This document shows, piece by piece, positions 7,881 through 14,211 of a DNA stretch of 14,211 nucleotides. Origin of the DNA: an uncultured bacterium (GTDB taxonomy: Bacteria; Bacillota; Limnochordia; DTU080; JAAYLA01); contig CALKAQ010000121.1 of the NCBI GenBank assembly GCA_937983075.1, positions 1 to 14,211 of the forward strand, given 5' to 3'. A program made the translations under genes and the position numbers. Position 1 is the stretch's first letter, and each line of letters opens with the position of its first letter. Under the pieces are notes generated by a model. The model was given only the letters and a program-made list of their open reading frames with translations. It was not told the origin of the DNA and ran no database searches.

Positions 7881-8513
7881 ATTGCGTACCGCCAGAACGA
7901 GGCCATCACGGATGGGGATCAAACTTGTGGTGAAGTCCGGATCAGCCAACAGCATGTCCGTGGTGCGGCGTATACCTTGGGTGGCCTCGTCACGGTTATC
8001 GGGATCGAAAATGCGTCCTCGCCAAAGCATGTTGTCAAAAATAACGGCTCCACCGGGGCGGATTCTGCTTTTGATGATTGGCAAGGCTTCAGGATACTGT
8101 GTTTTGTCGATGTCGCAGAAAATCAGATCAAATTGGCTGTTGTGGCGCTGCAGAGCGGCCAATGATTCGGTCACTTGGAAATTGACGATATGCACGAGCC
8201 CGGCGCGGGTGAGGTAGTTGCGAGCATCTTTCGACAGCCGTTCGTCCCATACCGTATGATACACCCGCCCGCCGCCGTTGTCGGCAACGGCGCGCGCAAA
8301 CCAGACAGTGGAATAGCCGAAGCCCGAGCCGAGCTCAAACACGTGGCGAGCGCGCACAAGACGGGCGATTTGATAACAAAAGACTCCGGCTACCGGGCCA
8401 ATGATGGGAAACTGCTCATTGCGGGCGCGTTCTTCCATTTCCTTCAACAACGGATTGTCGTGCTGAGTGACGTATTGCAAGTGTGCGGCGACTTCAGGGT
8501 GGAGAAAATCCAC
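7878..8513 (-). CDS. SAM-dependent O-methyltransferase, COMT/YrrM-like
   Basis: This 211-residue class I methyltransferase belongs to the small cation-dependent O-methyltransferase family (catechol/caffeoyl-CoA type, as in Bacillus YrrM). Motif I is FELGSGFGYST (59-69). The metal and SAM region DLIFCDIDK (129-137) supplies Asp134 and Asp136, and FDN (159-161) provides the further metal-ligand Asp-Asn pair expected in this group. The real acceptor is unknown; YrrM-like enzymes have been proposed to act on tRNA or small phenolics, and nothing here decides between them. The start is GTG at 8513, with AAAGGAG nine bases upstream. It is the first gene of an operon with pepF, and diverges from the helicase gene across a 196-base gap. 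Confidence 0.9.
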   Translation of the reverse strand: MDFLHPEVAAHLQYVTQHDNPLLKEMEERARNEQFPIIGPVAGVFCYQIARLVRARHVFELGSGFGYSTVWFARAVADNGGGRVYHTVWDERLSKDARNYLTRAGLVHIVNFQVTESLAALQRHNSQFDLIFCDIDKTQYPEALPIIKSRIRPGGAVIFDNMLWRGRIFDPDNRDEATQGIRRTTDMLLADPDFTTSLIPIRDGLVLAVRN

Positions 8514-8694
8514 GGCAGGCAGCTCCTTTGCCGCAATGTGGCGGTGACGGTCGCCCGCAAGCCAATGCTTGGGACGTGGCTTTCGATGGCTATGCCGCTT
8601 CTTTCGTCACTTGCCATGTATTTCCCTGTCGGCGGATGTGCGGCAAAACTTACAACAGGATGAGAACCCTTGAACAAGAATATCTGGAGGGTAT

Positions 8695-8712
8695 GGGAGG
8701 TGGAGCGCGTTG
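8695..8712 (+). promoter_or_regulatory. Ribosome binding site fixing a TTG start for the helicase
   Basis: GGGAGG (8695-8700) stands nine bases before TTG at 8710-8712. The next in-frame ATG (8728) is too far from any purine-rich site, so the TTG is preferred. Confidence 0.65.
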
Positions 8713-10755
8713 GCTGCACGTTTTGACATGGTGAACAAGGGGCGTTCCCGAGAACAGAAAGCTCTGCCTGCCATCCCGATGAGCTATCGTGGACACACCC
8801 TCGATGCTTTTCAGGCGGAGGCGATCATGCGGATTCAACAAGACGCTTCCGTATTGGTAGGTGCGCCGACCGGAACCGGAAAAAGCCTGATTGCGCAGTT
8901 TTTGGTGGAACAAGCGCTTAACGGCTCGGAGAAAGTGTATTACACCGCCCCCATCAAGGCATTGGTCAACCAAAAGTTTCGGGAGTTTGTCGCACAGTAC
9001 GGGGCGCATCACTGCGGCATGATGACTGGAGATGTAACCATCCGTCCGGACGCCGGCGTCGTCGTCATGACCACGGAGGTGCTGCGCAACCGCCTGCTGC
9101 GGGAAGAAACGCCCCTCGAAGCCCAATGGGTCGTGTTCGATGAGATCCATTATTTGAGTGATCCCGAGCGGGGCACGGTTTGGGAAGAGTGCATTTTGCT
9201 GCTGCCGCGAGGTACGCGTGTACTGGGCCTTTCGGCGACGGTGCCGAATATCGAGTCGCTTGCCGTGTGGCTGCAGTCCGTCCTCGATGACGTCGTTTAT
9301 CCCGTCGTCCATCGTGAGCGGGCCGTTCCGCTGCGCCATTTGTATTTCAATGAGCGCTGTGAGGCGATTCCGCACGAAAAGCTGTGGGAACGCATCGGTG
9401 CTTCGATGCTGCCTGAAGAAGACGACTTCGATTCCAAAGCGGGCACCAGCGATTTGGCGGATTTATGGAGCCGCATACCGCGCACGATGGTCGACGATCG
9501 CACGACGCATCTCGATCTGGTGCGCTTTTTGGAGCGGGAACGCTTATTCCCTTGCATCTATTTCGACTTCAGCCGGCGCTCTTGCGAAGAAAAAGCCGTG
9601 GAATTGTCCCGGCGCCGAGATTATCTGCGCCCGCATGAAAAGGAACTCGTTCGTGCGCACGTTCAACGCGTTTTGCGGGAAGCGGGCGTAGAAGCCGGTG
9701 ACGTGCCCCACTTAGCCGAGCTGCGCAACCAGTGGGCTCGGGGCATAGCGTTTCACCATGCCGGCTTGCTGCCCATTGTGCGGCGCATGGTCGAGAATTT
9801 GCTCGAGGCCCGCCTGCTTCGGATCGTCTATGCGACCGAAACGTTTGCCGTGGGAGTCAACATGCCGGTGCGCACCGTCTGCTTCAACGGGCTGGAAAAA
9901 TTCGACGGCCGCGGTTACCGCTTGTTGACCCCGGGAGAATATTTTCAGATGGCTGGGCGCGCGGGACGGCGCGGGCACGACAAAGAAGGCACCGTCATCT
10001 CGTTGGTCAACGTGGACAATCTGGAGAAAATCGGGTTGTACAACTGGGATGAAGCCGCTTTGCAGCCGGTGACCAGCCGCTTTCGGCTTACGTATACGAC
10101 GGTGCTGAATTTGTTCGCACGTTTTCAGCTGCATGAGATCGCGGCGCTGTTTGAACGCTCGTTGTATGTTCACCAAGCGGAACAGCCCGAACAAGGCTTG
10201 ATCGACTTGTTGCTCGAACTCAAAGCCCGCCTTGAAATTTTGCGGCGTCTCGGCTATATCGACCGCGGCCGCTTGCAGCCGAAAGGGCGCTTCTGCCGCG
10301 GCATCTGGGTGAAAGAGCTGTTGGTGACGGAACTGGCCAGCGACGGGACCTTAAGCGAACTGACGCCCGAACAGCTGGCGGGGTGGGCGGCGGCGACCGT
10401 TTGGGAGCCGCGTCCGGCGGCGGACCGTTTGCCTCATGCGGCACCCGCGTGGACGGTGAGTGTGCAGTTTGCCGCTGACCGTTTGCGTGCTGCCGTTCCG
10501 CACCGTGAACTCGAGCAATGGCACGTCGAGCCGCGAGTGGCGCCGCTGCTTGAAGCGTGGGCGAGCGGCCAACCGCTCGAAGACGTCCTCCGGTTGGGGA
10601 CGTTGGAAGCGGGCGATTTTGTCACGTTGTGCCGCCAAAGCATCGACTTGTTGCGGCAAATCGCTCAGTCCGCGACTGACGCCTCGCTGTTCGCGCGGGT
10701 CAACGAGTCCATCGCGTTGATCGATCGCGACATTGTCTCCGCAGCTTTCATTTAA
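8710..10755 (+). CDS. Ski2-like superfamily 2 DExH helicase
   Basis: This 681-residue helicase has both RecA domains in order: Gln35 in a Q-motif position, Walker A GAPTGTGKS (51-59), motif Ia TAPIKALVNQKF (79-90), DEIH (144-147), SAT (175-177), then AFHHAGLLP (347-355), FAVGVNMP (379-386) and motif VI QMAGRAGRRG (413-422). The DEIH box together with HHAGLLP and FAVGVNMP places it with the Ski2/Mtr4/Dob1-like helicases, which unwind structured RNA, usually for exonucleases. Its C-terminal ~250 residues are helical and not assignable by eye. Bacterial members such as actinobacterial HelY are known but little studied; an RNA substrate is inference from the family. It stands alone between a divergent methyltransferase operon and the convergent cotE operon, and ends before a hairpin terminator. 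Confidence 0.9.
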   Translation: MAARFDMVNKGRSREQKALPAIPMSYRGHTLDAFQAEAIMRIQQDASVLVGAPTGTGKSLIAQFLVEQALNGSEKVYYTAPIKALVNQKFREFVAQYGAHHCGMMTGDVTIRPDAGVVVMTTEVLRNRLLREETPLEAQWVVFDEIHYLSDPERGTVWEECILLLPRGTRVLGLSATVPNIESLAVWLQSVLDDVVYPVVHRERAVPLRHLYFNERCEAIPHEKLWERIGASMLPEEDDFDSKAGTSDLADLWSRIPRTMVDDRTTHLDLVRFLERERLFPCIYFDFSRRSCEEKAVELSRRRDYLRPHEKELVRAHVQRVLREAGVEAGDVPHLAELRNQWARGIAFHHAGLLPIVRRMVENLLEARLLRIVYATETFAVGVNMPVRTVCFNGLEKFDGRGYRLLTPGEYFQMAGRAGRRGHDKEGTVISLVNVDNLEKIGLYNWDEAALQPVTSRFRLTYTTVLNLFARFQLHEIAALFERSLYVHQAEQPEQGLIDLLLELKARLEILRRLGYIDRGRLQPKGRFCRGIWVKELLVTELASDGTLSELTPEQLAGWAAATVWEPRPAADRLPHAAPAWTVSVQFAADRLRAAVPHRELEQWHVEPRVAPLLEAWASGQPLEDVLRLGTLEAGDFVTLCRQSIDLLRQIAQSATDASLFARVNESIALIDRDIVSAAFI

Positions 10756-10772
10756 TGCGAGGGAAGTCCTGC

Positions 10773-10804
10773 GGAAAGGCCCGACCAAAAGGATCGGGCC
10801 TTCC
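10773..10804. terminator. Hairpin terminator between helicase and cotE
   Basis: AAGGCCCGA (10776-10784) pairs with TCGGGCCTT (10794-10802) around a nine-base loop; a further GG/CC pair extends the stem past one bulged A. The U-tract is short in both directions (TTCC rightward, CCTTTCC leftward), so termination may be incomplete. It lies between converging genes and can serve both. Confidence 0.65.
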
Positions 10805-10908
10805 ACGAGCTTGCCTGAGGCCTGGCTCGGGACGGCGAGCGTGCACTTAAGTTCAAGCGGTGCCACCGTGTTGATCCACGGACTGGGATCTCCTTGGAGC
10901 CGACGCCC

Positions 10909-11475
10909 TCAAATTTCTTCGCCGACCAGATCCGCCTCGTCTTCGAATTCGTCGAGCAGTTCGTCGTCGAGTGCATCGTCATCAAAGGCATCGAGCAAAT
11001 CCTTTTTGTAGTAGTCGTCACATGCGCCCGGATAGTGTTTGACGCACAGACGGGTATCGCCGATGACCTCGATCAAGTACCCGACGTCGACGGTGCAGCG
11101 GATCGATGATGTGCCAACAATGCTTCCCTCAGAACAAATGGGTCCGTGGGTCAAGCGAATGTTCGCTTCGGCATCGTGGCATTCATCGGGATCGACGCCG
11201 AGTTCATCGAAGGATACGGCTCGGCTGTAGTCGATGGTTTTCGTCATGACGGTCGTGTTTTGCCCGGCGGAGTGGGTATACCAGACGTGAATGTCATAAC
11301 TTCCGTTGATCTTCACGCCCCCCGAGGTGACGATACCGGCATACTGATGATTCGTAACCCGGCAGCCCAAGATCTCATCGACGGGCTGGTGCGTGTTGAG
11401 AATATTGGTGTCATGGAAAGCATGCCGGCTCCGCCCGCATACTGCCTTGACGAAAACCTCCCGAAATTCGCTCAT
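10909..11475 (-). CDS. cotE: Outer spore coat morphogenetic protein CotE
   Basis: CotE forms a ring around the forespore and is required for assembling the outer spore coat. The 188-residue product aligns by eye with Bacillus subtilis CotE (181 residues): it begins MSEFREVFVKAVCG (MSEYREIITKAVV in B. subtilis), continues with NHQY, GSYDIHVWY and the DxVxxL-like core, and ends in a very acidic tail (AFDDDALDDELLDEFEDE). ATG 11475 is chosen from that alignment and from AGGGGAG/GAAGGG just upstream; the open frame runs on to 11829 but that part only overlaps the amidoligase gene. In B. subtilis the gene sits beside ymcA and mutS; here it follows an amidoligase by 112 bases and no mut gene is visible. 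A sigma-K-like promoter candidate lies in that gap. Confidence 0.95.
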   Translation of the reverse strand: MSEFREVFVKAVCGRSRHAFHDTNILNTHQPVDEILGCRVTNHQYAGIVTSGGVKINGSYDIHVWYTHSAGQNTTVMTKTIDYSRAVSFDELGVDPDECHDAEANIRLTHGPICSEGSIVGTSSIRCTVDVGYLIEVIGDTRLCVKHYPGACDDYYKKDLLDAFDDDALDDELLDEFEDEADLVGEEI

Positions 11476-11548
11476 GAAACCCTTCACTCCCCTGTTTCGT
11501 GCAGTTTCCCGTCCGCAAGCGCAGAAAACTGGCGCCATAAGTTCATAA

Positions 11549-11577
11549 CATCCTATGCAGTGAAGGATAGCTTGTGA
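11549..11577 (-). promoter_or_regulatory. Candidate sigma-K-type promoter for cotE
   Basis: On the minus strand CATAGGATG (11557-11549) differs by one base from the sigma-K -10 pattern CATAnnnTA, and CAC (11576-11574) stands 16 bases upstream as the short -35 element. B. subtilis cotE is known to have both sigma-E and sigma-K promoters. The match is short and could be chance; the position, 74 bases before the cotE ATG, is suitable. Confidence 0.35.
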
Positions 11578-11587
11578 CACGAAAATC

Positions 11588-12952
11588 CTAAAAAACTTCC
11601 CAACGGCGGCGCAAATCCACGCGCTCACGCCAGCGGCGACGGGCGACAATCCATTCTTCAATAGGGGCGATCTCACGTTCAAACCGACGATAGGACGTTG
11701 TCGCACATATGTCATTCCATAACGATTGAAAATGCGGGCGCAATAAGGATTGGTCACCTTGATAAAACGCCTGTTGAATTTCCGCGGTAGTGAAGATGCG
11801 GCGGGTGAGGCGGGGATACTCCAAAACAATGAGTTTTGCCAAGCTTAACGTGGCGCGTGCCCGACGAACACCTGTAAGCCAGCTTGACAAAGTGCGGTAT
11901 TCGAAACCGCCGTGGTCTTTGCGTCGGAAGTCTCCCAAATAGCCGTAACGGGGGCGGCGACGCCTTGCGGCATCGGGATTTTCAAGCAGCATCATGGGGA
12001 GAGCCAAGTAATTGTCGAGAGCTTCAAGCAGGTCAGTGGTCAGTTGAATCCGGCTGAAGTGAATGTGGCCGCCAATGGGAAATTTGGGGTGTGGGCAGGC
12101 GCCCGCCAGCCAAAGCGTGTTGCGGTCGGGGGCGAGCTGATTGGCATGGCGCAAGGTGCGCCGGATTTCCGCCACGAGCTCGCTGGGAAAGGCTGAAGGC
12201 CGCGGACGAATTTCCGCAATGGGATATTGCCAGTTGCGATTGACTCGAACCGAGCGGGCGTCATAGCCGACCGGACCTTCGGCCGGGAAGTAGTCCGACG
12301 CGAAGCGAAGCCGATTCGTGTGTTTCTGCTGCAAAATGAACTCCGGATCCGCTCCCATGATGATTTCACCGTCGCGCACGTGCGGATGCGTGTGGGTGTC
12401 GGTGTACAGCGTCTTGGCCGTGCGGAGGAGGGCTTCCGCATAGAGAGCGAGTTCGCTTTCGCTTAAGGCGGGAGCGGGATCGATGCGGATGACGGCAGGT
12501 TTTTGCTTCAGATCGAAGCGAATGTCGACGGCGGCAAAGTGCAGGCCGAGAATATAAACGGCTCTCCGACTCAAAAACTGCAGCAGGCGCTGTCGCCGCG
12601 GGTTCATGGTCAAGACGCGGCGAAATCGGCCGTCCCGACCTTTGCGGGTAATGGCGATGACGGACAGATCAACCACGTGGATGCGATAGGTTTGGTCATC
12701 TTCCACGTCGGTTGAACGAAAACGCAGTCCATTGGCCCGCAGAAGTTGAGCGACTTCGTCGCTGTTTTTCGCGGTGTTCACGGCGGCCGCCCGATTTAAG
12801 GTGCGATCGGCATCGGGACCGTCGGTGTTGCCCCAGCGAATCAGAATGTCCCACCATCCGCCGGGATGCGTGGTACGGCAGGCTGCAAATGCAAAGTGCC
12901 TGGCAAATGCGGCGACGTCTTTCGGACAATGGTGCAGGACAAGGCAGCGCAT
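11588..12952 (-). CDS. Two-domain amidoligase: condensed ATP-grasp plus phiEco32-like COOH-NH2 ligase type 2
   Basis: This 454-residue protein joins two domains. Residues ~40-175 look like a shortened ATP-grasp fold: LNR (52-54), YRIHVVD (89-95), FAAVDI (139-144) and IDPAPALSE (157-165), matching the RVHV, FGAVDI and VNTAPGLS blocks of RimK-like ligases. Residues ~195-440 carry the glutamine-synthetase-like COOH-NH2 ligase type 2 pattern first defined in phage phiEco32: GADPEF (200-205), AEIRP (246-250), GGHIHF (294-299), RPRYGYLGDFR (333-343) and FEYRT (350-354). Such enzymes are predicted to form amide bonds between a carboxyl and an amine using ATP; substrates are unknown. Similar proteins occur in Paenibacillus-type genomes as putative amidoligase domain proteins. 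ATG 12952 follows GGAAGGGG with a ten-base spacer; a longer frame to 12994 has no such site. It lies directly upstream of cotE on the same strand, so a spore-coat role is plausible. Confidence 0.85.
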   Translation of the reverse strand: MRCLVLHHCPKDVAAFARHFAFAACRTTHPGGWWDILIRWGNTDGPDADRTLNRAAAVNTAKNSDEVAQLLRANGLRFRSTDVEDDQTYRIHVVDLSVIAITRKGRDGRFRRVLTMNPRRQRLLQFLSRRAVYILGLHFAAVDIRFDLKQKPAVIRIDPAPALSESELALYAEALLRTAKTLYTDTHTHPHVRDGEIIMGADPEFILQQKHTNRLRFASDYFPAEGPVGYDARSVRVNRNWQYPIAEIRPRPSAFPSELVAEIRRTLRHANQLAPDRNTLWLAGACPHPKFPIGGHIHFSRIQLTTDLLEALDNYLALPMMLLENPDAARRRRPRYGYLGDFRRKDHGGFEYRTLSSWLTGVRRARATLSLAKLIVLEYPRLTRRIFTTAEIQQAFYQGDQSLLRPHFQSLWNDICATTSYRRFEREIAPIEEWIVARRRWRERVDLRRRWEVF

Positions 12953-13005
12953 TGAGCAGCAACCCCTTCCAGGCACATGTGTATGCAAGCGCAAGCAGGA
13001 AAGCT

Positions 13006-13056
13006 ACCGGGTTCCGGAGGCCGGTGCCACGGCGCTGAGCGGTGTCGGCTCGTGGC
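13006..13056 (+). other. Tandem GC-rich hairpins in the amidoligase/HTH-MBL intergenic gap
   Basis: Two inverted repeats abut each other: ACCGG (13006-13010) with CCGGT (13021-13025), and GCCACG (13026-13031) with CGTGGC (13051-13056). They lie in the 201-base divergent gap, about 100 bases upstream of the HTH-MBL start. They could be a leader RNA structure or an operator. No known riboswitch class is recognisable, and stems of five and six bases can arise by chance in GC-rich DNA. Confidence 0.3.
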
Positions 13057-13153
13057 CTCATCTCGACGTCCGTTGCAAGATGAAGATGATGTGACAGGTC
13101 TTCAAGGCTCATTGGCGAAGACTGTGGATGGGACGGTGAAGGAGGATGCTTGG

Positions 13154-14014
13154 ATGTCCAGTTTGGAAGATGCATTTGGGGATATTATCAGAAAGGCTCG
13201 CTACGGTTTAGGGCTGACTTTGGACGAAGTTGCCGCTGCAACCGAGATCGTGAGCTCACGACTTGCTGCATTTGAAAACTATACGGAAAAGCCAACGCGC
13301 TCGGAAGTCGAAAGACTGGCCCGGCTGTTGCGCTTGGGCACGGAGGCGTTGTGGAACGCAGCCAACGAAACTTGGCGGCCCGACATACCCGATTTTGCGA
13401 ATCTCGACTTTGAGCTGCAACGGATCGTTTTTCCCACCATGAACGCCAACGGATATATTTTGGCCCAGCGCTCCGCCCAGGCGGCGCTGCTTGTCGATCC
13501 CGGAGGATCCGGCGACGTATTGGTGCAGCGATGCACCGCTGTTCAATTGCCCCTCGTTGCTTGCCTGATTACGCATGCACATGCGGACCACGTCGGTGCG
13601 CTGCCGCAAATCCGCCAAGCTTTTCCGGATGCCGCCATCGTCGTTCATCGGAAAGCGGCGAGTCAGCTGGGACTGGAAGGCGACAATGTTCGCGTATGTG
13701 ACGAAGATACGTCGCTGCAGATCGGGCCGTTTCGTGTCGATGTGCTGCTGAGCCCGGGCCACTCGGCCGATGGTCTGGTCTTTTTGCTGGACAACATGGC
13801 TTTTGTGGGAGATACGCTGTTTGCCGGTTCGCTTGGGCGTTCCGAAAAAGGGCCGGAAACCTATGCTCAACTGCTGGCGTCCGCGCGGCGCATTGTCGAT
13901 TTGCCTGACCGCACGGCGCTTCTGCCCGGCCACGGCCCGCCGACCACCGCCCTTCACGAACGCATGCACAATCCGTTTTTGACGAACATGGCAACGGAAG
14001 GATGGCAAGAGTGA
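13154..14014 (+). CDS. XRE-type helix-turn-helix fused to MBL-fold metallo-hydrolase
   Basis: Residues ~8-65 form a Cro/CI-type DNA-binding helix-turn-helix (LTLDEVAAATEIVSSRLAAF with the following ENYTEKPTRSEVERLARLL). Residues ~85-275 form a metallo-beta-lactamase-fold hydrolase of the glyoxalase II-like group: HAHADH (141-146), SPGHSADG with His203, FVGDTLFAGSLGR with Asp220, and LLPGHGP with His260, a complete dinuclear metal site. ATG 13154 is set by AAGGAGG (13139-13145) with an eight-base spacer; the frame is open back to 12977 but that part looks non-coding. The combination suggests a regulator that senses or processes a small molecule, or an enzyme that acts on DNA-associated cargo; neither is shown. 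The stop overlaps the next start (GTGA), so the two genes are translationally coupled. Confidence 0.88.
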   Translation: MSSLEDAFGDIIRKARYGLGLTLDEVAAATEIVSSRLAAFENYTEKPTRSEVERLARLLRLGTEALWNAANETWRPDIPDFANLDFELQRIVFPTMNANGYILAQRSAQAALLVDPGGSGDVLVQRCTAVQLPLVACLITHAHADHVGALPQIRQAFPDAAIVVHRKAASQLGLEGDNVRVCDEDTSLQIGPFRVDVLLSPGHSADGLVFLLDNMAFVGDTLFAGSLGRSEKGPETYAQLLASARRIVDLPDRTALLPGHGPPTTALHERMHNPFLTNMATEGWQE

Positions 14015-14163
14015 GCAGTACAAGCATGATGAGCCTGCCATCAGATTACAGCTGGCAACCGGGGCCATATCGCTTGTTGATCGAGCAGTTTGATGCCTTG
14101 GGCTTGCCGCGACGCTTGCTCGGGCGAACGCTTTTTGACATGCCCATATATGCGTACCGTGTA
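14011..14163 (+). CDS. Partial gene, possibly an M14-type zinc carboxypeptidase
   Basis: Only ~51 codons are present. GTG 14011 overlaps the previous stop (GTGA) and has GGAAGG (13996-14001) nine bases upstream; ATG 14026 is an alternative. The last real residues, LLGRTLFDMPIYAYRV, resemble the start of the catalytic domain in M14 carboxypeptidases, which often reads IGKSVxGRPIYAxxxG, so a peptidoglycan or peptide carboxypeptidase is a weak suggestion. The frame stays open through the adapter to 14211, adding the false tail RSEERRVGKECRSRWS. That tail is not biological. Confidence 0.55.
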
Positions 14164-14211
14164 AGATCGGAAGAGCGTCGTGTAGGGAAAGAGTGTAGAT
14201 CTCGGTGGTCG
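14164..14211. other. Illumina TruSeq adapter contamination
   Basis: From AGATCGGAAGAGCGTCGTGT onward all 48 bases match the reverse complement of the Illumina TruSeq universal adapter as I know it. The contig therefore ends in library adapter, not genome. Confidence 0.98.

Noticed and set aside
8514..8709. Promoters for the divergent helicase and methyltransferase operon
   Set aside because: Only weak matches are seen (for example TTGTTC-17-TGTAAG on the minus strand), too poor to call.
11476..11829. Longer CotE reading frame starting at 11829
   Set aside because: The extra part overlaps the amidoligase in another frame and CotE homologues start at MSE(F/Y)RE.
12990..13060. Possible riboswitch (some resemblance to GGTAGC-GGGTT segments of c-di-GMP aptamers)
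   Set aside because: The conserved core elements and stem order of c-di-GMP-I, SAM, cobalamin or c-di-AMP classes are not present on either strand.
12977..13153. N-terminal extension of the HTH-MBL protein from an ATG at 12977
   Set aside because: No ribosome site, no domain similarity, and a consensus AAGGAGG precedes the internal ATG at 13154.
1..14211. CRISPR array, insertion sequence, tRNA or rRNA gene
   Set aside because: No spaced direct repeats, transposase motifs, terminal inverted repeats, tRNA cloverleaf or rRNA signature was found on either strand by reading.

Overview
The window looks like chromosomal DNA of a spore-forming, moderately GC-rich member of the Bacilli. The main reason is a clear CotE spore-coat morphogenetic protein (minus strand, 10909-11475). 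Nearly every start has a strong AGGAGG-type Shine-Dalgarno sequence and there are GTG and TTG starts, which fits Bacillota. I cannot name the genus. The outgroup-like mix (CotE beside a two-domain amidoligase, a Ski2-like helicase, FabI) suggests an Alicyclobacillus-, Paenibacillus- or Thermoactinomyces-type lineage rather than Bacillus itself, but that is inference.

Layout. (1) 42-1211, plus: dihydroorotase/allantoinase-class amidohydrolase whose N-terminus is missing; the first ~56 bases are AT-rich, unlike the rest, and probably a contig-end artefact. (2) 1212-2906, minus: TGS-SAD-uridine-kinase-like nucleoside kinase, abutting gene 1 tail to tail with no spacer. (3) 2933-2987: an AT-rich divergent promoter whose two -10 elements almost coincide. 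(4) 3081-6011, plus: two unrecognised small genes, fabI, and a DusB-type tRNA-dihydrouridine synthase, closed by a perfect 12-bp bidirectional terminator. (5) 6050-8513, minus: O-methyltransferase then PepF-type oligopeptidase, tightly coupled. (6) 8710-10755, plus: Ski2-like helicase with a TTG start. (7) 10909-12952, minus: amidoligase (condensed ATP-grasp plus phiEco32-like COOH-NH2 ligase type 2) followed by cotE, a likely spore-coat module. (8) 13154-14014, plus: XRE-type HTH fused to a metallo-beta-lactamase-fold hydrolase, overlapping the start of a further gene that runs into (9) 14164-14211, which is Illumina adapter sequence.

Functionally most of the window is housekeeping: pyrimidine/purine ring hydrolysis, nucleoside phosphorylation, fatty-acid elongation, tRNA modification, peptide turnover and RNA remodelling. 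The most interesting part is the amidoligase-cotE pair: an enzyme family predicted to form amide/peptide bonds sits directly upstream of the organiser of the outer spore coat, with a candidate sporulation promoter in the gap. The second is the HTH-MBL fusion. Both ends of the window carry assembly or library artefacts and should be trimmed before any gene product there is used.
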